A stretch of DNA of 5,114 nucleotides from Bacteroidota bacterium (lineage in GTDB: Bacteria > Bacteroidota > UBA10030 > UBA6906): positions 1-5,114 of the forward strand of contig JAERML010000130.1 of assembly GCA_016844425.1 (NCBI GenBank). Direction: 5' to 3'. This document shows positions 1 to 5,114 of this stretch, one piece after another. The position numbers were made by a program, and so were the translations under genes. A model generated the notes under the pieces. The model worked only from the letters and a program-made list of their open reading frames with translations, had not been told where the DNA came from and did not search any database. Position 1 is the stretch's first letter. Every line of letters begins with the position of its first letter.

Positions 1-2
1 AG

Positions 3-203
3 GAAGGAGAGCATGTTTCGAAGCTCGTTCCACCCACTCAGCGATGGGAAGATCTCTGGAACCTTGCGCTGGAAAGCTCAGGGTCAGAAATCCCCGATCT
101 GATCAAGCAATACCCGATGCTGTATTTGTCTCTTCTGATGACAATGCCACATCGAATGAACTCAAGTGGGGTTCGATGGATTTCCACAAAACTGAAGCCG
201 TGA
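3..203 (+). CDS. possible C-terminal fragment of an unidentified protein
   Basis: This frame is open from the left window edge to a TGA at 201-203 and would encode the last 66 residues of a protein that begins outside the window. The peptide looks moderately protein-like: an acidic, Trp-containing stretch (RWEDLWNLALESSGSEIPDL, about residues 14-33) is followed by a hydrophobic stretch (YPMLYLSLLM) and a basic tail ending in KLKP. I do not recognise a family. Another frame stays open longer (44-361), but only because it runs through the tRNA, so length does not help choose. The terminator at 273-308 lies 70 bp beyond the stop, but its fold favours the opposite strand. The region may equally be non-coding. 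Confidence 0.3.
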   Translation, partial: EGEHVSKLVPPTQRWEDLWNLALESSGSEIPDLIKQYPMLYLSLLMTMPHRMNSSGVRWISTKLKP

Positions 204-272
204 CTATGAGCATCTTTGTAGGACCCATCTTCTTGCCGCCTTCTAGAACAGCGATAATAGCGATTGAAACTA

Positions 273-308
273 TAAAACCCCCACCAGCTTTCACTAGTGA
301 GGGTTTTA
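273..308 (-). terminator. intrinsic terminator of the tRNA-fMet transcript
   Basis: The arms TAAAACCC (273-280) and GGGTTTTA (301-308) are perfect complements. The next seven bases on each side also pair around a 6-nt loop (288-293). On the + strand this inner part has two C.A mismatches, but on the - strand the same positions become G.U wobbles, giving an unbroken 15-bp stem. The - strand RNA then continues UUUUAUAGUUU across the end of the stem. The hairpin begins 12 bp past the tRNA 3' end. The strand asymmetry suggests it is built to end the tRNA transcript, although it could also stop + strand transcription. Confidence 0.72.
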
Positions 309-320
309 CAGAAGTCTTTG

Positions 321-393
<73 letters not shown>

Positions 394-535
394 ATCATGT
401 ATTCTCTACGCTGCAGAGCCAACCCAATTGTTGAGTGACGCTTCATTGGCGTCACGAAATCCGCCGTCTTTCTGGCGGACTCCCCGCCTGCCGTGCCAGT
501 TCTGTCAAGGCGGGCAGGCACCCCGCGATCGTTGT
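394..535 (-). other. hairpin-rich leader between the tRNA promoter and tRNA-fMet
   Basis: If transcription starts near 535, the pre-tRNA has a leader of about 140 nt, long for a single tRNA. It contains three inverted repeats: 435-441/449-455 (7 bp, 7-nt loop), 460-465/474-479 (6 bp, 8-nt loop) and 486-492/513-519 (7 bp). The last has an alternative pairing, 483-489/508-514, so two folds compete there. None is followed by a U-run, so they do not look like intrinsic terminators. They could end decarboxylase transcription by another route, guide leader processing, or be a palindromic repeat element of the kind scattered in many genomes. No open frame of note lies here. Confidence 0.5.
519..530. 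repeat. 12-bp direct repeat, promoter-proximal copy
   Basis: This is the second exact copy of the 385-396 sequence. It sits only about 5 nt past the expected transcription start, where a tRNA with a normal short leader would be expected to begin. It may be a target-site duplication left by an insertion, or the remnant of a lost upstream tRNA copy. Confidence 0.8.
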
Positions 536-541
536 GGGTTA

Positions 542-570
542 AAGATACAAAATGTCGCCCCCCAAGTCAA
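542..570 (-). promoter_or_regulatory. promoter for tRNA-fMet
   Basis: On the - strand a TTGACT -35 box (565-570) is followed after exactly 17 bp by TATCTT (542-547), predicting a start near 535. Read the Bacteroidota way, it is TTG, 20 bp, TATCTTTA, close to TAnnTTTG. It begins 15 bp past the decarboxylase stop and points at the tRNA. No better promoter lies closer: TTGGGT with GAATAC nearer the tRNA would place the start at or inside the tRNA. Confidence 0.72.
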
Positions 571-585
571 GGGTTTGAAAAAGAA

Positions 586-1941
586 TCACCGGGCATGATT
601 GCCTGCTACGCGGATCATCGCACTCAGACTCATTTCCACATCTTCTTCGGTTGTTGCCCATGAAGAAACACTGATCCGCATTGCGGCCTTCCCCTGCCAG
701 ACGGTCCCGCCGCACCAACATGTTCCTTCGGACTGTATCTCCGCAATAATCTTGTTTGTGGTCTCCGCATCGCCAAACGATACGAGGACCTGGTTGAGGA
801 CAACATCGTTCAGCACGGTGTACCCGGCTGCAGTAAGCCCTTCTGCGAAGCGACGCGCATGGCGGCAGGTTCGTTCGATCAAATCTTCAACCCCACCTTT
901 GCCTAGTGTCCGAAGCGCCGCCCACACTTCAACGCCACGAGCACGACGCGAAAGCTCTGGTGTGAAGTCGGAGGGATTCCGGTGCTCGCTTTCCGTGGGG
1001 AGATACTCGGCGGTAATTGCCATGGCTGCCTTCAAAGCATCGGGGTCACGCACGAACGCGAGCCCGCAGTCGTAGGGGACGTTGAGCCATTTATGCGCAT
1101 CGGTTGCCCACGAGTCAGCGTCGGCAATGCCTTCCACCAAGTGCCTGCGGGACGGCGCTACCGCAGCCCACAATCCGAACGCCCCGTCCGCATGGACCCA
1201 CGCGCCGTTCTGATGCGCGTGTGCGGCGATCTCTCTGATTGGGTCCACAGCGCCGGTGTTTACATTACCTGCCTGGGTGCACACTATTGTCGGTCCGGAA
1301 AGCCGGGGGAGTTTGTCCGCCCGTATCCGACCCTGATTGTCCACGGGTATACGGGTGACCCGAGTTCGTCCCAGGCCGAGAAGTCCAAGCGATTTGATGA
1401 GGGTCGGGTGTGCTTCTTCACCAATCACGACGGTGATTTCCGGTGCACTGAAGAGTCCGTGTGCTTCCACGTTCCATCTGGCTTTTGCGAGAACTGCATG
1501 CCGGGCCGCTGCGAGTGATGTAAAGTTTGCCACGGTTGCTCCGGTTACGAAAGCGCCAGCGCTTCCTGCGGGAAGCTGAAGAAGATCAACCAACCATCCT
1601 AATGCGACCTGCTCGAGATGGGCGGCACCGGGGGTAATGTTGTAGAGGCCGGCGTTTTGGTCCCACGCTGTGGCAAGCCAGTTGGCTGCAACCGTGACGG
1701 GGAGGGACCCTCCAATAACGAATCCGAAGAACCTTCTTCCTGCAATTCCCATCGTGGCCGGGGAACCGATCGCATCGAGGAAAGCCAGCGTTTCTTCGGG
1801 CGACCCCGTGCCGGTGGGGAGTGGCTCGTTGAATAACGCCAAGCGTGCAACAGCATCGGGAGTGGGCCTGACCGACCGGGTGTTGATCGTTTCAAGGTAT
1901 GCAATTGCGCGTTCGGCGGTTTCTTTGAGAAGGTTCTGCAT
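586..1941 (-). CDS. group II PLP-dependent amino acid decarboxylase
   Basis: This 451-residue cytosolic enzyme belongs to the fold-type I family that includes aromatic-L-amino-acid, tyrosine, histidine and glutamate decarboxylases. Landmarks are a phosphate-binding stretch TGATVANF (133-140), EEAHPT with His178 placed to stack on the PLP ring, HADGAFG (250-256) with Asp252 for the pyridine nitrogen, and DAHKWLNVPYDCG (281-293) with Lys284 as the Schiff-base lysine. The C-terminal domain has the usual RARGVEVWAALRTLG and MRISV segments, and the length is normal for the family. The ATG at 1941 has GGAG six bases upstream (1948-1951). The family reaction is release of CO2 from an L-amino acid to give an amine. 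I cannot assign the substrate, and some members of this branch are annotated only as 'aspartate aminotransferase family'. The gene is alone on its strand, divergent from the oxidoreductase at 2266. Confidence 0.92.
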   Translation of the reverse strand: MQNLLKETAERAIAYLETINTRSVRPTPDAVARLALFNEPLPTGTGSPEETLAFLDAIGSPATMGIAGRRFFGFVIGGSLPVTVAANWLATAWDQNAGLYNITPGAAHLEQVALGWLVDLLQLPAGSAGAFVTGATVANFTSLAAARHAVLAKARWNVEAHGLFSAPEITVVIGEEAHPTLIKSLGLLGLGRTRVTRIPVDNQGRIRADKLPRLSGPTIVCTQAGNVNTGAVDPIREIAAHAHQNGAWVHADGAFGLWAAVAPSRRHLVEGIADADSWATDAHKWLNVPYDCGLAFVRDPDALKAAMAITAEYLPTESEHRNPSDFTPELSRRARGVEVWAALRTLGKGGVEDLIERTCRHARRFAEGLTAAGYTVLNDVVLNQVLVSFGDAETTNKIIAEIQSEGTCWCGGTVWQGKAAMRISVSSWATTEEDVEMSLSAMIRVAGNHAR

Positions 1942-2020
1942 GCTGCTCTCCGTGGAGTGGGTCCGATGATCGGTTAGCCTGTGACTGTCCAGTGTGGCTA
2001 CCTCTTTGTATAGCGTCCTG

Positions 2021-2049
2021 AATATACATCAGCCCATTTGAGGATTCAA
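2021..2049 (-). promoter_or_regulatory. promoter for the PLP decarboxylase
   Basis: On the - strand TTGAAT (2044-2049) and TATATT (2021-2026) are separated by 17 bp, predicting a start near 2014 and a 5' untranslated leader of about 70 nt. A second TATA-like box (2008-2013, TATACA) has only a poor -35 partner. The layout matches the other promoters in the window. Confidence 0.68.
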
Positions 2050-2066
2050 GAGTGTGAGAGGTCTCT

Positions 2067-2094
2067 GTGGAAGCACGTTTTTCCGCGCTTCCAC
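2067..2094. repeat. perfect 8-bp inverted repeat upstream of the decarboxylase promoter
   Basis: GTGGAAGC (2067-2074) and GCTTCCAC (2087-2094) are perfect complements. Past one mismatch, two further C-G pairs close a 6-nt loop (TTTTTC). No T-run follows on either strand, so it is not a terminator. It lies about 18 bp upstream of the decarboxylase -35 box, where an activator or repressor could bind, but no regulator gene is nearby. Confidence 0.55.
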
Positions 2095-2251
2095 CGTAGA
2101 ATTCACCGAAGTGCTCTCGCGTTGGTGTGTTGTTTTCTGATTTATTCTACGAATCCGGACATGAACGGGAACTTTCATAAGGTTTTCTTTGTACAGAGGA
2201 ATGTGTGAACCAGCCTAATCAGCGGCCCATCTCAAATCTCAACTCTTTCAA

Positions 2252-2260
2252 AAAGGAGGT
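2252..2260 (+). promoter_or_regulatory. strong Shine-Dalgarno site of the oxidoreductase
   Basis: AAAGGAGGT is a full-length match to the 16S anti-Shine-Dalgarno sequence and ends five bases before the ATG at 2266, fixing that start. Confidence 0.9.
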
Positions 2261-2265
2261 CTCTC

Positions 2266-2916
2266 ATGAAGATCGGAATACTCGGCACCGGCATGGTCGG
2301 CGAGACTATCGGCACCAGACTTGTACAGCTCGGCAATCAAGTAATGATGGGTTCGCGGACAGCTACCAATGAAAAGGCGGCGGCGTGGGTGAAGAAAAAC
2401 GGAAAGTCGCCCTCGCAGGGAACGTTTGCGGACGCGGCGAAATTCGGTGAGGTCGTGTTTCTCTGCACCAAGGGTGAATTTACCGTTGAGATCGTGAAGC
2501 AGGCGGGTCCGCCGAACTTTAAGGGGAAAACGGTTGTGGACATCAGCAACCCGCTGGATTTCTCAAAGGGGATGCCGCCGTCTCTCTTCATCAGCAACTC
2601 GAATTCACTCGGTGAGGAAGTGCAAAAAGCGCTGCCCGATGCCCATGTGGTCAAGACGTTAAACATCGTCAACTGTGAAGTGATGGTGGATCCGGCCGGA
2701 AAATCGGGTGGTGATCCCACGATGTTTGTGAGTGGCAACGATGCAAATGCAAAAGCTCAGGTGAAAAAGTTGCTCAACGACTTTGGATGGAACGACATCA
2801 TTGATCTTGGCGACATTACGACCGCACGGGGGACGGAAATGATGCTGCCGATCTGGTTGCGGACGTTCATGGCAACGGGAAACGGCCACATCGCATTCAA
2901 AGTTGTGCGGAGGTAA
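2266..2916 (+). CDS. NADP-binding oxidoreductase, F420H2:NADP oxidoreductase-like family
   Basis: This 216-residue protein opens with a Rossmann dinucleotide-binding motif, KIGILGTGMVG (2-12, GxGxxG at 7-12). At the end of the second strand it has GSR (29-31), where an arginine usually contacts the 2'-phosphate of NADP(H). VDISNPLDF (91-99), VVKTLNIVN (128-136) and ARGTEMMLPIWLR (187-199) are recognisable family stretches of the COG2085/F420_oxidored group. Archaeal members move hydride between F420H2 and NADP, but most bacterial members lie in genomes without F420, and their substrate is unknown. I see no F420 genes here, so I call only an NADP(H)-dependent oxidoreductase. The start is set by an excellent Shine-Dalgarno site. 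The gene stands alone, divergent from the decarboxylase and convergent with the epimerase-family gene 104 bp downstream. Confidence 0.88.
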   Translation: MKIGILGTGMVGETIGTRLVQLGNQVMMGSRTATNEKAAAWVKKNGKSPSQGTFADAAKFGEVVFLCTKGEFTVEIVKQAGPPNFKGKTVVDISNPLDFSKGMPPSLFISNSNSLGEEVQKALPDAHVVKTLNIVNCEVMVDPAGKSGGDPTMFVSGNDANAKAQVKKLLNDFGWNDIIDLGDITTARGTEMMLPIWLRTFMATGNGHIAFKVVRR

Positions 2917-2959
2917 GAAACTTGCAAGGAGTTGGGTCTATTTCTCCGGCTCCGCCTGT

Positions 2960-3001
2960 CTTCATGCAAGAACAGTCATGAAGCAGGGGGACAATGCTTC
3001 A
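2960..3001. repeat. two overlapping, mutually exclusive hairpins between convergent genes
   Basis: CTTCATG (2960-2966) pairs with CATGAAG (2977-2983), and TGAAGCA (2979-2985) pairs with TGCTTCA (2995-3001). Both stems are 7 bp and share 2979-2983, so only one can form at a time. They occupy the 104-bp gap between the stops at 2916 and 3023. They probably help end one or both convergent transcripts, but no T-run follows on either strand. Confidence 0.4.
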
Positions 3002-3020
3002 GGCTGTCGTCGTATTCTCA

Positions 3021-4007
3021 TCACTGTTTTAGCCATTTGTGTGCTTTGTACCAGGACACCGTGTCCTGGATCCCCGCTTCAAGTGAGATCTGTTGCTCGA
3101 ACTCGAAGTCACGCCCGGCTTTCGAGGAGTCGCACGTCCAATAATTCTGTACCATGTCCCGGGCTTTCTCGAAGTTGATCAGCGCCGGCTTTGGACTGAA
3201 GAGGGAAAAGAACTCGGCGAACGCAGCGATAGTGTAGATGCCAAACTCCGGTATCCGGAGCCGGAGAGCGTTCTTCTTCATGACCGCCCGAGTGACCTCT
3301 CCGATCTCTTTCCAGCCGTACACATCCTTGCTTGCGATAAAATAGGTCTGACCCGCCGCCTTCTCGCTCTCGCCTGCAAGGACAAAACCCCGCACCAAAT
3401 CGCTGACATGGATGAGGCTGACGTATTTCTCGCTGAATCCCACCATCGGCTGCAACCCTTTGCTCATCGTGTTGAAAAACTCGAACACGTCCTTGTCCCT
3501 CGGTCCGTACACCGCGGGCGGCCGGCAGATGGTCACGGGGATTTTCGTCGAAGCAGCAAGACACTCCTGCTCGGCTTTCCACTTGCTCTTGCCGTACGTC
3601 GTCAGGGGGTGAGGTGTTACTTCTTCGGTGATCGGGGTTTTCGTTTTGCTCGGGCCAACTGCCGTCTGGCTGCTGATCTGGATGAACCGTTTGAGTCCCG
3701 GGTTGTGGGCAAGCACCGCGTCAAGGATGTTTCGTGTGCCGGTGGCATTGCCCCGGTAGTAGTCTTCCTTCTTCTTTGCCTTTGTCACACCGGCGGAGTG
3801 ATAGACATAGTCCACACCCCTCACTGCATTCCGGAGAGCGTCGTGGTCGAAGAGGTCACCGTACACGAACTCTACCGGCAATCCCTGCAGCCAGCGCATA
3901 TCACTGGAGCGGCGGACAAGACAACGGACGGTATAGTTCCTTTTGAGCAAAAGATCAACGAGGTGACTCCCAATGAAGCCAGTACTTCCGGTAACGAGTG
4001 TATTCAC
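3021..4007 (-). CDS. NAD(P)-dependent epimerase/SDR-family reductase, possible sphingolipid 3-keto reductase
   Basis: The 328-residue protein is an extended short-chain dehydrogenase: GSTGFIG (7-13) binds the dinucleotide, Asp51 in YGDL is a typical adenine contact, Ser113 in ISSQTAVG and Y138-GKS-K142 form the catalytic set, and RPPAVYGPRD (162-171) is the family's substrate-domain entry. The C-terminal WTCDSSKAGRDFEF (290-303 area) is common in 3-beta-HSD-like members. The chosen start is a GTG at 4007, which places the Rossmann motif at the usual distance. It has no Shine-Dalgarno, but no ATG, GTG or TTG lies between it and the predicted transcription start. Divergent pairing with a serine palmitoyltransferase-like gene suggests reduction of 3-ketosphinganine or 3-oxoceramide. 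Epimerase-like proteins do this in Caulobacter (CerR) and Bacteroides (BT_0972). This assignment is inferred; a sugar-nucleotide or sterol-like substrate is possible. Confidence 0.88.
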   Translation of the reverse strand: MNTLVTGSTGFIGSHLVDLLLKRNYTVRCLVRRSSDMRWLQGLPVEFVYGDLFDHDALRNAVRGVDYVYHSAGVTKAKKKEDYYRGNATGTRNILDAVLAHNPGLKRFIQISSQTAVGPSKTKTPITEEVTPHPLTTYGKSKWKAEQECLAASTKIPVTICRPPAVYGPRDKDVFEFFNTMSKGLQPMVGFSEKYVSLIHVSDLVRGFVLAGESEKAAGQTYFIASKDVYGWKEIGEVTRAVMKKNALRLRIPEFGIYTIAAFAEFFSLFSPKPALINFEKARDMVQNYWTCDSSKAGRDFEFEQQISLEAGIQDTVSWYKAHKWLKQ

Positions 4008-4041
4008 AGGTGGATGGGTGATACTGGTGAGTGAAATCTGA

Positions 4042-4070
4042 TTGACTTTTGAGGCACGTTCAAGTATATT
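4042..4070 (+). promoter_or_regulatory. promoter for the serine palmitoyltransferase-like gene
   Basis: TTGACT (4042-4047), a 17-bp spacer and TATATT (4065-4070) predict a start near 4077 and a leader of about 50 nt. Its -10 box overlaps the -10 box of the opposite promoter by four bases. Confidence 0.75.
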
Positions 4071-4091
4071 GAAAACGCATTTCAGAAGCAA
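4063..4091 (-). promoter_or_regulatory. promoter for the epimerase-family gene
   Basis: On the - strand TTGCTT (4086-4091), a 17-bp spacer and TATACT (4063-4068) predict a start near 4056 and a leader of about 49 nt. Read the Bacteroidota way, the -10 region is TATACTTG, one mismatch from TAnnTTTG. Confidence 0.7.
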
Positions 4092-4114
4092 CGGAACCAA
4101 TTCTGCGCCGTGCG

Positions 4115-4120
4115 AAGGAG
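4115..4120 (+). promoter_or_regulatory. Shine-Dalgarno site choosing the start at 4128
   Basis: AAGGAG lies 7 nt before the ATG at 4128, an ideal gap. An in-frame ATG at 4122 is only 1 nt away from it and so is unlikely to be used. Confidence 0.75.
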
Positions 4121-4127
4121 TATGGGA

Positions 4128-5114
4128 ATGAGAGACGCCAGAAGCGATCCTGCAATTTACCCAGATGAGCGAATCGAGAGGCAGCACCCGGTGACCGAGC
4201 CCCGCAAAAAGACTACAGACTTGTTTGAGAAGTGCCGTACCTTCACCCGTGCAGACGAGATCAAGGCGCAGGGCTACTACCCATATTTCAGACCGATCGA
4301 AGAGAATGAAGGACCGGTGGTGATGATCGAAGGCCGGAAGATCATCATGGCCGGATCGAACAACTACCTCGGGCTCACTGCCGATCCGCGCGTCAAGGCC
4401 GCCGCCATCAAGGCCATTGAAAAGTACGGGACTGGTTGCTCCGGGTCCCGCTATCTTACCGGTACGCTGAAGCTTCACATCGAACTGGAAGAACGCCTTG
4501 CTGCCTTCTTCAACAAGGAAGCCTGTCTCCTCTATAGTACGGGCTACCAGACCGCGCAAGGCATCATCCCGACCCTCGTGCAAAAAGGGGAGTATGTCGT
4601 CTCGGATCGTGATAACCACGCATGCATCGTTGCCGGCAACCTGATGGCGAAAGGCGCATTTGCTGAGTTTGTCCGTTTCAAGCATAACGACATGAAGGAT
4701 TTGGAGCGTGTGATTGCAAAGCTTCCGCTCGAGGTTCCCAAGCTCGTCGTGTCCGACGGCGTCTTCAGCACGACGGGGACGATTGTAGACCTCCCGAACC
4801 TTGTTGCTGTTGCGAAGAAGTACAATGCACGCATCCTGATTGATGATGCCCATTCGACCGGGGTGATTGGCAAGGGCGGCCGCGGCACCGCGAGCCACTT
4901 CGGCCTGGAGAACGATGTGGACATGACCATGGGGACGTTCAGCAAAACGTTCGCTTCCCTCGGCGGCTTCGTTGTTGGAGAACGTGCCGTTATCAACTAC
5001 CTCAAGCATACAGCACCGGCCCTGATCTTCAGCGCCAGTCCGACGGCCGCGTCCGTTGCCTCCGCCATTGCGGCGCTGGATATTCTTGAGAAGGAACCCG
5101 AACTCATCAACCGG
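4128..5114 (+). CDS. serine palmitoyltransferase-like alpha-oxoamine synthase (3' end outside window)
   Basis: The first 329 residues are present; the family usually has about 400, so roughly the last 70-90 are missing. It is a fold-type I PLP enzyme of the alpha-oxoamine synthase group. Visible landmarks are [15 protein letters not shown] (51-65), the GSNNYLGL strand (76-83), [13 protein letters not shown] (101-113), DRDNHACI (160-167) with His164 to stack on PLP, DDAHSTG (239-245) with Asp239 and His242 as cofactor contacts, and [12 protein letters not shown] (269-280) with Lys273 as the Schiff-base lysine. Family members condense an amino acid with an acyl thioester and release CO2. The N-terminal YPYFRPIEE segment and the reductase neighbour favour serine palmitoyltransferase (3-ketosphinganine synthesis) over biotin (BioF), 2-amino-3-ketobutyrate ligase (Kbl) or heme enzymes. 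Sequence alone does not settle the acyl donor. The enzyme should be soluble. Confidence 0.88.
   Translation, partial: MRDARSDPAIYPDERIERQHPVTEPRKKTTDLFEKCRTFTRADEIKAQGYYPYFRPIEENEGPVVMIEGRKIIMAGSNNYLGLTADPRVKAAAIKAIEKYGTGCSGSRYLTGTLKLHIELEERLAAFFNKEACLLYSTGYQTAQGIIPTLVQKGEYVVSDRDNHACIVAGNLMAKGAFAEFVRFKHNDMKDLERVIAKLPLEVPKLVVSDGVFSTTGTIVDLPNLVAVAKKYNARILIDDAHSTGVIGKGGRGTASHFGLENDVDMTMGTFSKTFASLGGFVVGERAVINYLKHTAPALIFSASPTAASVASAIAALDILEKEPELINR

Larger units (their letters stand above)
1942..2265. other. 324-bp divergent intergenic region
   Basis: It separates the decarboxylase (leftward) from the NADP-binding oxidoreductase (rightward). It contains the decarboxylase promoter (2021-2049), a hairpin (2067-2094) and the oxidoreductase ribosome site (2252-2260). 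For the rightward gene I see no convincing promoter: the best is TTGGTG (2122-2127), a short 15-bp gap, then TATTCT (2143-2148). No coding frame of interest was found. Confidence 0.7.

Noticed and set aside
394..430. TTGGGT-17-GAATAC as a proximal tRNA promoter
   Set aside because: The implied start would fall at or inside the mature tRNA, and the boxes are weaker than those at 542-570.
435..519. Three inverted repeats considered as a CRISPR array or riboswitch
   Set aside because: The stems differ in sequence and spacing, there are no regular repeats and spacers, and I recognise no riboswitch core.
599..1969. Several + strand open frames of 72-178 residues
   Set aside because: They are shadows of the decarboxylase, which has complete catalytic motifs on the opposite strand.
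2337..2969. Three - strand open frames of 70-133 residues
   Set aside because: They lie antisense to the oxidoreductase, which has a strong ribosome site and clear Rossmann motifs.
3093..4034. 313-residue + strand open frame
   Set aside because: It is in-register antisense of the epimerase-family gene, without motifs, a Shine-Dalgarno site or family resemblance.
4008..5009. Continuation of the epimerase frame upstream for about 333 more codons, suggesting a 662-residue fusion protein
   Set aside because: The extra part is exactly in codon register opposite the synthase gene, which avoids TTA, CTA and TCA codons and so leaves the antisense frame open. The predicted - strand transcript also starts near 4056, inside that stretch.

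Overview
The window is chromosomal bacterial DNA with a G+C content a little above half (estimated by eye). The best clues to the host are a serine palmitoyltransferase-like enzyme beside an NAD(P) epimerase-type reductase, and four promoter-like sequences of the form TTG-N20-TATAnT. That spacing fits both an ordinary sigma-70 promoter (17-bp spacer) and the Bacteroidota-type pattern (TTG, 19-21 bp, TAnnTTTG). A member of the Bacteroidota/Chlorobiota/Ignavibacteriota group or another sphingolipid-making lineage is plausible but unproven. Three of the four genes whose start is visible have no doubtful start: two have strong Shine-Dalgarno sites and one a moderate one. The fourth begins with GTG and has none.

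Left part (1-585). A possible C-terminal end of a gene lies at the left edge (to 203, + strand, weak support). Next come an intrinsic terminator and the initiator tRNA-fMet gene, both on the - strand. A good promoter sits about 170 bp upstream of the tRNA and just past the end of the next gene. The 140-nt leader between promoter and tRNA holds three hairpins. It is bracketed by a 12-bp direct repeat that includes the first nine bases of the tRNA, which suggests that something was inserted at, or duplicated from, the tRNA 5' end.

Middle part (586-2916). A group II PLP-dependent decarboxylase (- strand) is divergent from a small NADP-binding oxidoreductase of the F420-oxidoreductase-like family (+ strand). 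The 324-bp region between them contains a good decarboxylase promoter and an 8-bp perfect hairpin.

Right part (3021-5114). An SDR/epimerase-family gene (- strand) converges on the oxidoreductase and diverges from a serine palmitoyltransferase-like alpha-oxoamine synthase (+ strand, cut by the window end). By analogy with characterised bacterial sphingolipid loci, the pair could make 3-ketosphinganine and then reduce a 3-keto intermediate. Their two promoters face away from each other and their -10 boxes share the same TATA, so the two genes probably compete for RNA polymerase. This is the most interesting regulatory structure in the window. No mobile element, CRISPR array or defence system was seen.
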